DNA of 64,000 nt from Meghimatium bilineatum (taxonomy: Eukaryota > Mollusca > Gastropoda > Stylommatophora > Philomycidae), in assembly GCA_034231615.1 (NCBI GenBank), contig CM067298.1, positions 66,731,591 through 66,795,590 on the forward strand, given 5' to 3'. Each line of letters starts with the position of its first letter. The stretch's first letter is position 1. Positions 22,900 through 34,631 of the stretch are shown here, in pieces. The translations under genes were made by a program, and so were the position numbers. Under the pieces are notes generated by a model. That model was given only the letters and a program-made list of their open reading frames with translations. It ran no database searches and had not been told where the DNA came from.

Positions 22900-24250
22900 A
22901 CATTGATGTATCAGCCATCAACCAATAAAGTGCTGCAATAACTCCCTTTATTCCCATCCTCACGCTTGATGTGACCAGTGGAGTATGCAGAAGATCTCTC
23001 AACCAACTTCACGTCGCCTCTGCAGGCAACAAAACCCCAATCTTCCCCATTTGTATCTCTATCAACCGAGCCACCTGTGTATATAACCTTGCCCCGTGGC
23101 CTTGAATGTAGCTGCGCCCCACCAAAGATGGATGTGTCAGGATATTGGCGCAAATAAAATGGCAACACAATGCATTTTCATTCTCTGGACTACATTTTGC
23201 ACGAAATATAGAATGGATCATGGTCCTGCTACAATAGAGATCCAGCAGGAGTTTGAGAATGAACGCTGAAGAAGAATGTAGCTGCGCGAGCTCATGCACT
23301 GCAACCTAGGCCCTGACACCAGTCCACCTTTGACATGCTTTACATAGCAGTATCATTACTTTAGGCAGTGATTTCTTCTCAACTCAATGTCTAACTCCAC
23401 CCATTCACTGCCCTTTCCTATTTCTTCAAATTCACATAATCTTTGTAGTGTGTCTTAAGCCTCTAGCACCCATGATCTGCCACGCTTGATTCATTTTCCC
23501 TTTGACTCATCTAGACGTTGGTGTAACGGGTGGTGGTTGTATTATTACTTTAAGGTACGACCTAATCTGTGCTACCTGATGTCTCACTCTAATACTGGGG
23601 AGATCAAGCAGAAATCTCATTGCAGAGATGGGTGCATCTCTAGTACACTCCAGTACCACTCTCAGTGCTTCATTTTGGACTTTTTCCAATCTATCGACTT
23701 GTGCCTGTTACAGTGTTAGTGGGCCAAGGCCATAATCTATGACAGATAGCACAAGCACTTGTAGAAGCAGAAACAGTACCTATTGCTGCATGTCGAAAAT
23801 CGCCATAACTTTGATAACACTGATTCCTCTTTTCGACTGCTGAATCATATTTGTGATTTTTGTTGAATGAGAGACTTATATCAAAGGTTATCCCAAGATA
23901 TTTAAGGTGCTGTTCTCTCTCAATGAATGAGCCCACGCAACTGACAGTGTGTCGCTGACCAGATTATTCAAAGATTACTAGACGACCTTTGCTTTCGAGG
24001 GATTTATCACAGCGTTATATGTTCTGCGCCATACCAACAATGGATCTAGTTCACTCTGTACACTGTCAGCTTTATCTATTCTGTTAGTGCCCATGTTGAA
24101 TAGTGGGACATCATCAGCATTAGAACTCTACAAGTGCTTGAGGTTTGAAATTTAGCAAAGTATACGCATTAAAAAGCTCTAGGGACAGAAGAGATCCTTG
24201 TGGCAGACCAGGTGCTATTGTTCTGATCTCAGACATCCAGAATACACATC
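22900..24250 (-). mobile_element. LINE reverse transcriptase and RNase H fragment (type Z, copy 1)
   Basis: Read on the minus strand, the RT thumb region comes first (HLKYLGITFDISLSFNKNH near 23910-23860, then KVQNEALRVVLECTRDAPIS near 23690-23620). An RNase H start follows (VIYTGGSVDRDTNG near 23090-23045, with Gly replacing the Asp of the usual TDGS) and then KLVERSSAYST. Loss of that catalytic aspartate and several frame breaks make it inactive. A RepB insert (23118-23273) interrupts it. A closely related copy lies at 48435-49690. Confidence 0.75.
23118..23273 (+). mobile_element. RepB retroposon
   Basis: RepB copy flanked by a perfect 14-bp target-site duplication, gaatgtagctgcgc (23104-23117 and 23274-23287). 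It lies in the type Z LINE near its RNase H start. The perfect duplication indicates a fairly recent insertion. Confidence 0.85.
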
Positions 24251-24289
24251 AGAGCAACTTTTATACAGAATAGCACATTTGCTATCCAG

Positions 24290-24895
24290 GGTATGATGCA
24301 GGGATGGATAGCGTGTTACTTTAGCATGTCAATTTCCAGTGTTGTTATACGCTAGTGAAACATGGACTGTATATAGATGTTGTGAGGACACTCAATCACT
24401 TTCACACAACTTGTCTAAGAAAAGTTTGAACATCATATGGCAAGATAAGATTCCAGATACCACTATCCTTGACAGATATAGTATACCCAGCATTGATACT
24501 ATCCTGATGCAGATTCGTTGGGCAGGTCATTTGGTACGTATGTCAGACCATTGTCTGCCAAATATACTTCACTATGGTGAACTGGAGATGGGTACATGAT
24601 CTCAAGGTGACCAAAAAGAAGTACTAAAAGGACTCTTTAAAGACCTCACTGAAAGCTTACGAAATAGAACAAGACACCTGGGAAAAACTTGCACAAAATA
24701 GATCTACATGGCGCCCTGCAATAAAAAAGAGTGCATCATCTTGCGAAAAGAGGAGAAATGCAGCTAGAAAGTCACGGATCGACCAAAATCTGTCTATAGT
24801 GGTCATTCCATGTCCAAACTGCCCAAGGACATTTAAAGCTCAAATAGGGTTTATTAGCTATCTACAAACTATTAGGCACGGTCAAAATTATAACT
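24290..24895 (+). mobile_element. LINE reverse transcriptase C-terminus with zinc-finger-like tail
   Basis: The plus strand encodes LLYASETWTVYRCCEDTQSL near 24341-24400, IWQDKIPDTTILDR and IRWAGHLVRMSDHCLPNIL near 24510-24565. After frame breaks it ends VVIPCPNCPRTFKAQIGF near 24800-24853. This order (SETWT, RWAGHLVRM, then a Cys-x2-Cys tail) is the usual end of this LINE type. Confidence 0.8.
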
Positions 24896-25226
24896 AAATT
24901 TTCAAAGATGGATGTAAACAAATGGTCATCACTTGTGATGGATGAGCACACATGAAACTGTTGACCACCATCTTTTTGAATGTCCAGCACTGGATGATGT
25001 CAGGAAAATGCTTTTCTCTCCAGGGTCAGATAAATGGAACACCTTTTATAGAACAAATCTACAGCTCACAAACATATGCATATACCACACAGTGGCATTG
25101 GGTCAAAGGGTATGAGCCCATGGACAGTTGCATCAGCAACCAACCAACCATCAACAAAAACATCACATGACCAGAGTTGATGCTAAATGAGTTGTGAAAA
25201 AACCTACCATCTGTGTGATTCATCTA

Positions 25227-25795
25227 TTGATAAATAGCCTAGAGATACGATGAGAACGCCAACAGGGAAATTCTCCAATAATTATGATGCAGAAATGCAA
25301 GCTTCAAACTCTCCAGTGTTGGAAAACTAACAGACTTGCAAAAACTACTTAATGAACTGTTTTACCAGTATAGGGTAACCATGCAGTGGATACCCTCTCA
25401 CTGTGGAACACCAGGTAATGAAAAAGCAGACCAACTGGCTAAGGAAGATGCTGCATAAGACTAACCAGATGTACCAATTACCTACCATCAGAAAAAAACA
25501 GATGATCAAATCATTAAGAAAGCCACAAACACCAACACAAGATGACTATCACATTGTGAACAGATTAAAACAAGTTATAATTCTACGCTTCAGAACAGGA
25601 CACAACCGACTTCGCAGTCACATGTATACAAAGTTCAAGATTGGCAACACAGCCATGTGTATATGTGGACAGGCTGCACAGAGTGCCAAACATATACTTC
25701 AAGAGTGTTCTGATTATGAGGCAGACACATTGGCCAGAGGAAACAACACTGGAATCAAAGCTCTATGGACAACTGTGTAAACTACGAGTATAAAA
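25227..25795 (+). mobile_element. I/Nimb-like LINE RNase H and C-terminal fragment
   Basis: Sister copy of the plus-strand fragment at 2226-3835. It has NYDAEMQA near 25280, MQWIPSHCGTPGNEKADQLA at 25381-25440 and RFRTGHNRLRSHMYTKFKIG near 25590-25650. Here the site of the 2-bp deletion seen at 3690 is intact, but a stop codon at about 25456 interrupts the frame where the other copy is open. The two copies therefore decayed independently. Confidence 0.8.
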
Positions 25796-26500
25796 GAGTT
25801 TTAATTAAGAGACAATAACAGATATAGACATGTTTCAAGTGAATGAAAGAAGAAGCTAAATATCTGAGTTTTACACATTTCTAGGTTTTGTCAGGTTTCA
25901 GAGCCATAAAGTAATCTATTTATTATCTTTTCTCTGTTTTTACTGTTAGGCGTTGCAGGATTGAATGCCATTTGGTTTTTGAGCTATGAACATGTCATTT
26001 GATGTGCAGTAATATTACAGCATCCCAGGACGCCAATCACTAATTTATTTAATCTAATCTTTTTTATGGTCTTTTGTTTGTTTTCATTGTCATGTTTTAT
26101 TTTACTGCTGGACAACATGGGTTCATTCTCATTTAAATGGTTGAACCATTTAATATATTAGACCACAGATGTTCCAACAGATCCTTCATTCCTCACATTG
26201 TCTCTTCTTATTCCACAGTATATATAGCACTAAAAACCATAAATTACTACAAACTTAAAATTTGTAATGTTGTTGGTGTCGATATCCAAATGCTGATATG
26301 TAATTCTACTGTTGTCAGCACAATGCCATTCTTAAAAAAGTGCAGGTTTTCTGTAGTTGACAGTGATCCATATAGTAAGTCAGTTACATTTGTATTAAAA
26401 TTATGCATGTATAGATGTTATTTTTAATACCTATAATTGTGTCATATGGAATTTCAATACTCTACAATATCTTTATCAATTTGCTAATGTCATTACTTAC

Positions 26501-26574
26501 CAAAAATGTTAAATGCTGATCTGTTCCTTTCCTATAATACATTTCTAGCTCTTCTTGTTGGGCACGCGTGAGAG
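26501..26574 (-). CDS. Gene 1 exon E3
   Basis: This 74-nt exon has acceptor actcccacag before 26574 and donor TTG|GTAAGT at 26500. Two bases complete the codon split from E2, then 24 codons encode LTRAQQEELEMYYRKGTDQH followed by LTFL, ending in phase 0. The charged, leucine-containing pattern suggests a helix that continues into E4. Splice sites on both sides are good and the joined frame is open. No family recognised. Confidence 0.82.
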
Positions 26575-26754
26575 CTGTGGGAGTAATCAAAGAATGGTAA
26601 GTAGCCAGTCAAAAAACCCTTAGTCTGATCATTTTAATTCTAAGTGGTTACAAGACACAACAATTGTGTGTGTGAGTGTGTTGGAACATGGAATTACTTA
26701 ACATTAGAAAGTCAAAAACAATAATTCAGTGTTTATGACTATATCATACTTCTG

Positions 26755-27065
26755 AACTTGTTCTCAAACTCCTCCAGATTAGCTGAAGTCTGGAGAAAGA
26801 AATGTATTGTGTCATGGTTTACAGCACTACAATTGCACATTAAGTTAGGACAAAATGTAAAATTTATGTTCATAACAATGAGCCCTTTGTCAAAGTCAGA
26901 AAATTGTCAAATACACGAAAATCATTTGACTGTGAGAAAATGAATTTGATAGTCGTCGGATCATCATCACTGCAAACTGGACACATCCAGAGTTGCTCCG
27001 ATCTCTCCCTGAGTGTATCTACCATTACACTTCTGCTGACAGTACCGGCCCTCTGCTGGTTGACC
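26755..27065 (-). repeat. RepA remnant and shared repeat R5
   Basis: 26755-26850 is a partial RepA copy (ttctcaaactcctccagatta). 26945-27060, read on the minus strand, matches 62020-62120 on the plus strand. Both hold a phrase translating to TLRERSEQLW near a Cys-x2-Cys (CPVC) pair. R5 is probably coding debris of a retroelement, but the family is not identified. Confidence 0.5.
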
Positions 27066-27844
27066 ATAATTCTTTTGCGTTCACTTTTAGCAACACCGCA
27101 TTTCAAACCCTGATCTTTAATTCTGGACATTGAAAAGGAATCATCATCCACACTAGTCTCACTCTTGCATGCTATATCTCTTATGAAGTTCAAAATGTCA
27201 ACTCGATACATTGCCATGTGCCACAATTGTGTATGACACCAGTCGATCTGCTCTTTCATTGCCTCGAACACTCACATGTCCCTGCATGAAAATAAATGTA
27301 TCTACTTTCAAACTATCCTTTCTCAAGGCCTTAACCCACTGTTCGTGACTGAGACCCACTTGTACCTTCCTAATTTGATATTAGTCCCATCGAAACCAAA
27401 TCCTTGAAGTGAAGATGAGGCAGGGGCTGGAAACTAAGAGTGATTGGACCATCCCCAATATTGAGCAGGACCACTGTCCTGCCCAAGCAAGTAAAGGTGC
27501 TGAAATCACAGATATATCAGACAAAGAGGCGCAAACGTGGTATCATGCAACCTATTTAATGTCTGTACAACAAAAATCGTAATGGTTCTCGCCCTGTGAA
27601 GTTCCTCCAGGCAGGAGCAATGCTGGATTTTGAACCTCAATAGAATTGTGGCTATTGACAGTACTACAGTCCTTCTGACTGAATTAATATGGATCCTGTT
27701 CGTTTGTTTTTTATTATTGTTGAGTATTTGATTGATCACTGTTTACATACTTCGGAGTCACATGCCGAAAATAGCTACGGTTAACAAATAGATTTCATGC
27801 AAATTGAAAACTATCGTCGTTCCTGTTTACATTTTAGTTGTTAG

Positions 27845-28085
27845 GTCTAAGGAAAAACAAGCAAGTTAAGCTACCAACCAGTCAGCCTCTTCCTTCAGTT
27901 GCGTAGGGAAAACAATGGAGAGAATGGTCATTTCTAGACTGATAAAATACCTAGAAGAAAACCAAAAGCTCACCAAGACACTCTCTTCCTATAGGAAAAA
28001 TCGAAGCACTTAAGACCAGCTTATATACCTAGCACAGGAAATCGAAAATGCTTTTCAAAAGAAGGAAAGGGGTGCAAAGGGAACG
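27845..28085 (+). mobile_element. LINE reverse transcriptase, fingers region
   Basis: The plus strand encodes GKTMERMVISRLIKYLEENQ, followed later by QLIYLAQEIENAFQKKE near 28015-28068, the fingers region of an I/Jockey-like reverse transcriptase. The sequence breaks at about 28070-28086, where the GC-richer segment begins, and the next reverse transcriptase block (AFDKVW) resumes at about 29447. Confidence 0.7.
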
Positions 28086-29178
28086 CATTGCTCTAGGCGG
28101 GCCCAGGGTTAGCAGATAACCAAGATCCCAAATGTACCTCCACGCTGTGCACCCTGGAAACAGAAATACAGCAGCTCGAGCTGATTCTGGCCAAATCATT
28201 TGGGGATCGTGTCCGAGAATGTGGAGGTAGCAGATGGAAAGAGATTTGACTGCACAAGACAGACAATATCTCCGACACCACCAGCATCACCACATATAGC
28301 GACACTGTCGACATACAGTGAAGCAAGTCAGTCCAGTCCGAACATTGGAGGGGCGGCCAATGTAAAATGCACGTAAAGGTAGATGCATGGCGAGACACAA
28401 ATAGATTTCATACCGAGTACAATGAAACAATGAAAGGGCAGAACAGCGCTAGAGGACTTAGGCAAGAAAGGGACAACGAAGGTAGTCCTGGTCCAACTCT
28501 ACTGTCAAGTTTTCCTATACCGGAAGTACACTTGCAGAGAGAGGGTTCCGTACCCGATGGGCTCAGGCACAAAAGGGACAACGATTTAGCCCTGGCCCAA
28601 CTCTACTGTCAGGTTTTCCTACACCGGAAATACACTGGAAGAGAGAAAGGCTTCAGTACCTGATGGGATAAGGCGCTATTGGGACAAGGACGCTCAGATC
28701 TAGAACGCCTTGCTCTCAAACGCGTGGTGTGAGACTCAAACTTGGACAAGGAGTGCATGATGTCAGTGAATGACACCTCGGCTAAGAGGGCGAAAGAGCC
28801 AGGGTCCAACTCCTCTGTTGAGTTCTTCCCCTTAAGGAACCAGGCTCACGGATGAGAAACGGTTCAGTACCCAATGGGCACAGGCACAGCACGTCCAATT
28901 ACACGAGGCAAGTTCATAGACAGAGGAACACCTTGTGCGAGTCAGACGAGAGTAAAAATCATCTGGGCGAAGAGTCGCCACTACGCGTGCCTGGAGACAG
29001 ATATAGAGGCTGTCACAGGCTAAGGGTAGCCCACCCGAATTGTCAAGGCATGCCGAAATCGGATGTGCTAGGCCTACAAGGCGCATAACGGTGGCACAAC
29101 GTAATCACGCTCCCGACGGAAATCGCACGGATATCCGTGGTGGTTACAATGGAGCGAATGCAAAACAAACAAACAGAA
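28086..29178 (+). repeat. Long GC-richer retroposon with internal tandem units (RepC-long)
   Basis: A segment clearly richer in G+C than its surroundings. Two tandem units of about 105-110 bp (near 28450-28560 and 28561-28670) share ggacaacga, ccaactctactgtca and cagtacc-like phrases, and a more diverged third unit lies near 28790-28900. The 3' end (29045-29178) is the RepC sequence ending in AAACAAACAAAC. A partial long copy lies at 62950-63175 and short copies at 33778-33906 and 43181-43301. No convincing protein-coding frame was recognised. Confidence 0.55.
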
Positions 29179-29219
29179 GAAGGAAAGATTGCTGGCTACT
29201 TTTATGGACTTCATTTCCA

Positions 29220-30725
29220 TTAATTTTTTCCCTTTGAACAAGCACTCTTTCTTCTCTTCTGTCATCCAGTGGGCGGATGTTTACATGTTTTTCCATTGCA
29301 TGGATTGGGGTGGTTTTCATCCCTCCAGAGATAAGTCGAAGTCCTGCATTTTGTACTTTAGATAGGCGATCAGTATTTGTTTCTGATGCTGATGCCCATG
29401 CTGTCATTCCATATTCTACTACAGGTCTGACTGTACCCATGTAGAGTACGGCCTTCGATAAGGTGTGGAAAGAGGGAGTCCTCTTCAAGCTTCTCCAAAA
29501 CAAAATTGAAGGAAGAATGTTTAGCTGGATAAAAGATTTCCTCTGCTACCGCACTGCAAGAGTAAAAGTAGATGGTAAACTAAGCAAACATTTTACTCTC
29601 CGAAAAGGAGTACCTCAAGGAGGAGTGATCTCTCCTACCCTCTTCCTAGTATTCATCAATAATATGGGATCCAAAGATATCAACAGACCACAATATTTCG
29701 CCTTAGAACAGGCCACTGCAGACTGTTGGGTCACCTTTATCGATTAAGGATCTCATACACAGATGAATGTCCATGTGGATCCGGAACCCAGACTCCAGAA
29801 CACATACTTCAGGACTGCCCAACATACAAAGAGCAGAGACAGCAGACCTGGCCAGAGGATAAAGACTTGAGGCAAAAGCTATGGGGCAGCCGCTCTGACC
29901 TGGAGAAGACAGTGGACTTCGTCTTGACGACAGCTCTGACGGTATAGCATGACCACATGCTGAACGCAGAAGAATGATATGGGAGAGAAACTGTCGCATC
30001 ATATTTCAAAGGCCCTTCATGCAGATGACTGCTGCCTGGAGTGCGGCAGGTAACCTATCTACTGCAAAAAAACAATGCAGACCGCACTTGACACCCTAAG
30101 TGAATGGGCATCTGACTGGGGAGTCAAGATCAACCTATCAACCAAGTAAAAGCAAATCTTAAAATAAATGGAAGTGAGCTAGCACATGTGGAGAACCCTA
30201 CATATCTAGGGGTCACACTAGACAAGCGACTCACCTGAAAACCACACCTAATAACCACACTGAGCAAAAAGCAACCAGGAGGCTATCCTTGAAGAAACTT
30301 GCAGGCACAAGCTGGGGAGCAAATGGAAATATTCTCCGAAAAGTCTACATGGGTACAGTCAGACCTGTAGTAGAATATGGAATGACAGCATGGGATTCAG
30401 CATCAGAAACAAATACTGATCGCCTATCTAAAGTACAAAATGCAGGACTTTGACTTATCTCTGGAGGGATGAAAACCACTCCAATCCATGCAATGGAAAA
30501 ACATGTAAACATCCGCCCACTGGATGACAGAAGAGAAGAAAGAGTGCTTGTTCAAAGGGAAAAAATTAAGCGCATGCCAAACCATCCGATATATGCACAA
30601 ATTTCTAGATCAACCACAAGCAGGTTGAAGAGAACCAGCTTCTGTCAAATCTCAAAAGATCTCCATGAACAACATAAAGAAATCCTCAAAACCTTCCAAA
30701 TGAAATTGAAACACTAACAGACTTT
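29220..30725 (+). mobile_element. Rearranged LINE reverse transcriptase mosaic
   Basis: The pieces are out of order. 29220-29455 is an inverted copy of the RT segment at 30340-30565, almost identical. At about 29447-29700 the plus strand resumes with AFDKVWKEGVLFKLLQNKIE and RKGVPQGGVISPTLFLVFIN. 29702-29946 is a C-terminal domain from downstream of RNase H (RISYTDECPCGSGTQTPEH). At about 30012 the RT returns at its active site (ALHADD), followed by the thumb and MEKHVNIRPLDDRREERV near 30487-30540. Stops are present. The element is dead and was assembled by several rearrangements. Confidence 0.75.
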
Positions 30726-30861
30726 GAAGAGCCAGGCAATAGTCTCCAGAATGTCTCCATAATAACACAGGTTCCTGGAATAATTAATAAAAAATACCAA
30801 ACTCCACATTAGCTTCATTATTAAATGACATGGGGGAAAAATAGGCCTAAAATAAATTGAT

Positions 30862-31127
30862 CTTCTTCTTCTTCTGCGTTCGTTCTCAAACTCCTGCAGA
30901 TTAGCAGGATGTAGTCCGGAGAAGGGAATGCATTGTGTCATGGTTTACAGCATTGCTGCGATATCTGCGCCTTTCGGCCTGACACATCCGACTTCAGCAT
31001 GGCTTTGGGTCACTGACCCTATATGGGATGGGACAGCCAACTCCATCCCATAACCCCCTTATACGACTTGCATGGAAGGTAAACAGTGTTGCTATTCTTT
31101 GCTCCCCATTTGGCAACACACGGGCGT
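30862..31127 (-). mobile_element. RepA retroposon
   Basis: Near-full RepA copy, minus orientation, with a cttcttcttcttctgcg head (GAA tail on the minus strand). It is flanked by a perfect 10-bp repeat ataaattgat (30852-30861 and 31128-31137). Confidence 0.85.
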
Positions 31128-31379
31128 ATAAATTGATGTTATGGACTACTAAAACTACTAGGCTGAAAAACTACTAGGCTATCAAATTTTTCTTTGACTC
31201 TGCACCCTTTAACACCCACTCCCTGTATTCCTATCCTTACCTTATATTCTTGATTACTCCTGTAACTTTCTGTAGCACAATATCATTTTTTGCCACACTC
31301 TGGTCTCAGGCGCATATTCTTCGTTTGATTATTATATCATATTAAAAACTTGGTTCGGGTCAACAAAATATGTAATGAC

Positions 31380-31625
31380 AGATTCGCTATGTCCTTGGTG
31401 ATCATGAAAAGCATTGTTAGGTGGCGAAATTTGAAGTTGGGATGGTAGTGAATATAGTGACAACAGGAAAGATAGAAGGGAAAAGATCATGGGGAAGACC
31501 CAGAGAAAAGATATTGGACAGTTTGACTAAATGGCTTCGATTGACGACACCAAAAGAGATGACATATGAGAGATGGATGTACATGGAGAAATATGATCGT
31601 CAACACCATTCGGCACGACACTTGA
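31380..31625 (+). mobile_element. LINE C-terminal fragment (type X)
   Basis: The plus strand encodes NIVTTGKIEGKRSWGRPREK, then ILDSLTKWLRLT, the usual tail of one LINE type. Related tails occur at 47205-47470, 52540-52890 (minus) and 53715-54190. Only the last few hundred bases of the element are left. Confidence 0.65.
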
Positions 31626-31959
31626 TGATAATGTTGGTAGTGAAATGGAGGCATTTCATTGTACGTTTTCTGTATTTATGTGTTGTCAATGTACTACAGC
31701 CTACTAATCTACAGAAGCATGAGAACAAACACAAAATGTGATGAAGCAGTAGATTGAAAAAATGTAGTTATACAGAAAAACATAACCATCAAGTCTTTTA
31801 TAGACAAGAGACAGAGCACAAAAAATCCAGATACATTATGCAGAATATCACATATAAAACAAAATGCTATGCTGTTAATTGCTCTACAGAAAAGATTTGT
31901 CAAGCTTGGGCACATAAAACATATTTATCATCCTTTCCATGCTTCTGCTATGATCATTC

Positions 31960-32215
31960 ATTAATCTTCAAATTCAACATTGATCATGTATGGTTTTAGG
32001 TCATCTTGAGTTCCACATTTGTTTTGCAGAGAAGCTCCAGTGGGCCAGATTGTCATTCTGTAAACAGTGTAACTGCGACAATTTTGTAGTATGTGTTCTG
32101 GTGTATGTGTTGCTGTTCCGCAGATGCATGCCACAGAGTTGCTAATACTGATTCGATTAATACATGTTTTTAGACGGCAGTGGCCTGTTCTCAGTTGAAA
32201 TATCATGACCTTTAA
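31960..32215 (-). mobile_element. I/Nimb-like LINE C-terminal domain
   Basis: The minus strand encodes FQLRTGHCRLKTCINRISIS, then CICGTATHTPEHILQNC. This is the Cys-containing domain that follows RNase H in I/Nimb-like LINEs. It is open over about 80 residues. Confidence 0.75.
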
Positions 32216-33183
32216 TTTCTGTTAAACTTGCAAATGTTATGCTCTTGGCTACAGTTTCTGTTTCATACTCTCCTCTGAAGTCGCATAGATTGTTTTAGGG
32301 TTTTACTTCCCTGAAGCTTTGTGTTACGCAGATGTGAGGTTGCCTCCTGTTATTGCTAATTGTCTGCTTTTTCGTTACCAGTGGTGCCACAGCGAGCATT
32401 AATATTTAAACAAATGTTGAAAAACCTGTTGTTCTGAGTTCACCTTTCATTTTTATCAATCCAATGATTATCCTGGTAAATTTTTAAGTTATAGCAAATG
32501 TCTACAAATGTAATCTAGCCATAGACACCCAATGTCGACATATGTTTACATTGAGGTAGCCATTTGTAATCATGGACAACAATCGTCCATGTTAATTTCC
32601 CATCATGCTCTTATATTTTCTGAGTGATTATCCCTGAATTTTTCGGAGATATAAATACCTAGTCGTAATTTGTTTGACGTGTTCACGTTTGCAAGCCATA
32701 CTGTATGAACATAACGTCGGTGAAGCTATTGTTTAGTAATTCTTCATGGATGATGATTCAGATGAAGACAATTTGCAAGGCTTTAGTGTTGCAGGAACTG
32801 TAGATCAACATATGGTTGAGGGATATGTTGATAATATTTAATAGTAAAGTAAATGCTATCATTTATGATGAATTTGCTGAGCTGGGTTTGCTACAGATAG
32901 GCCTACAGACGACCTTGAAATTGGAAATCCTTAGTGTGCATTTGTCCACAACTGTCCATCTTTGCTGTCCACAACACTGACACACACATGCAAAAGACAC
33001 CTCCAAATCAGATCCACTTATCTCTACTGTCTTCGAATTTGAAATCATAACTCAAATTAAAAAAATTATGCCAAAAAAGCAAACTAGTGCAGAAAAACCA
33101 GAAGTCATAAGAAATGACCGCATTCCAGAGGAAGTATGCATTTTTCTCTGAGTTAAAAAGCTACTAGTTAAAAATGAACTTAC
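32216..33183. other. Gene 1 intron, nothing recognised
   Basis: Intronic sequence between exons E3 and E2. No second exon with matching phase and no repeat shared with the rest of the window was recognised here. Confidence 0.45.
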
Positions 33184-33336
33184 TTGATGGGTCTCCTGCT
33201 CCCTCTAAAGAGCTTGCATACATATCTTGCTGCTGCGGTGCTGGACCACCAGCAGCACTAGCATAATTGGAAGGACTTTGATGTAGCATCACAGGGTAAG
33301 TAGGGGCTGCTGGTTGGCTTTTGCCTCTTCCAGGAC
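33184..33336 (-). CDS. Gene 1 exon E2
   Basis: This 153-nt exon has acceptor tttaccattag before 33336 and donor A|GTAAGT at 33183. It starts and ends in phase 1. It encodes a low-complexity, Pro/Ala/Gln/Ser-rich stretch beginning PGRGKSQPAAPTYPVMLHQS and ending SSLEGAGDPS. Such composition is common in disordered regions of nuclear regulators (inference). It could be skipped without shifting the frame because both phases are equal. The join with E1 makes a Gly codon and the join with E3 a Thr codon, both open. Confidence 0.82.
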
Positions 33337-33777
33337 CTAATGGTAAAGATAAATAAAGTGGCTTTATATATTTTTTAATTTTTACTTTTTTTAAATCATG
33401 AAATTTGTGGATGTCTTGTATTTAGAAAACCTTTTTAATGTCAATTTTACTATCAACATTTGAAAATGTTTACGCATGTTACCAGGTCTGAAAGCAAAGA
33501 ACAGTAACAATAGTACTTATGTATAACACAGGTTTTTGATATTTCACTTAAACACAACAGATCGACTATCACTAAGACTAAGGGATTATAAGGTGTAAAT
33601 ACAAAAACATACAAATGACAATACACAAGACATTTTCAATGTTTCGAACCGTTAGGTCTTTCTCAAGAATATATATAAAACAAACAATGAAAACAGTAAA
33701 AATAATGTTACCACCAGAGGCACTAAATACACTATTGACCTTCAAAAACTATGAAGTATTAGGTATTAGGTATGTTG

Positions 33778-33906
33778 TTTGTTTGTTTGTTTTTCGTTCG
33801 CTCCATTGTAACCATCACGGATATCCGTGCGATTTCCGCCGGGAGCGTGATTACGTTGTGCCACCGTTATGCGCCTTGTAGGCCTAGCACATCCGATTTC
33901 GGCATG
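33778..33906 (-). mobile_element. RepC short retroposon
   Basis: A 129-bp element with a TTTG-repeat at its left end (CAAA tail on the minus strand), flanked by a perfect 13-bp duplication attaggtatgttg (33765-33777 and 33907-33919). Its body matches 29045-29178 and 43181-43301. Confidence 0.85.
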
Positions 33907-34577
33907 ATTAGGTATGTTGATTATCACCTTATCACACCGGACATGTCCATAAGTGATCCGATCTACGCTTCAGGTAGAACTATGAAGTTCAAGGTGACAA
34001 TGATTATGTGGAAACGTAGTCATAAAAACTGGTTTTATTGAAAATTGGACAAGATATGATAACATATAACAAATTATTACCCAATACAACATGGAAAGCA
34101 ATACAATAAGAACCACACCAACACTTTAAACAAATGAATGTTCGGAGTCCAAAAGGCTTGAGAGTAACAAACAAAAATAAATCTATTTTCAAAAGTGTAA
34201 CTAGATCTGTCGTCTGTGGTGCAAGATCTGAAGGCAGTGACCTAGATATCGAGGGCACAATGTCAACCATCACCACTGAAATGAATGGCAACTGGTAGGT
34301 TCTCTGTATTTTATGGCATGGTGCCTACAGAAGCAGTCTCTCAATCATAAGCTTGTTTCACCTATATACTTATTGTCACAATGTTTACATATGACGTAAA
34401 TGACATTATGGGATTCACATGTAAAGGCATCACCTATAGTGAAATTGGCCTTAGGAAATGAAACAAAGGGGTATCAACTACACAGGGATGTGTAGCAATG
34501 AATAGTGCCAAAGTGAGCAGGAACAACTCTTGAGATGACTGGACCAAGATGCCATTGAGATTTCTGTCACGCCTATA

Positions 34578-34631
34578 GGCACCCAAAGGAAAGTCCTGGA
34601 AAGCGGCACCCAAAGGAAAGTCCTGGAAAGC
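34578..34631. repeat. Tandem 27-bp duplication
   Basis: Two adjacent identical 27-bp units (34578-34604 and 34605-34631), each containing cccaaaggaaagtcctgg. The duplication lies inside the Penelope-like coding region and keeps its frame. Confidence 0.9.

Noticed and set aside
28093-28398. A 101-codon minus-strand frame in the GC-rich segment
   Set aside because: No domain or splice signal; long frames are expected by chance in GC-richer DNA, and the segment behaves as a repeat.
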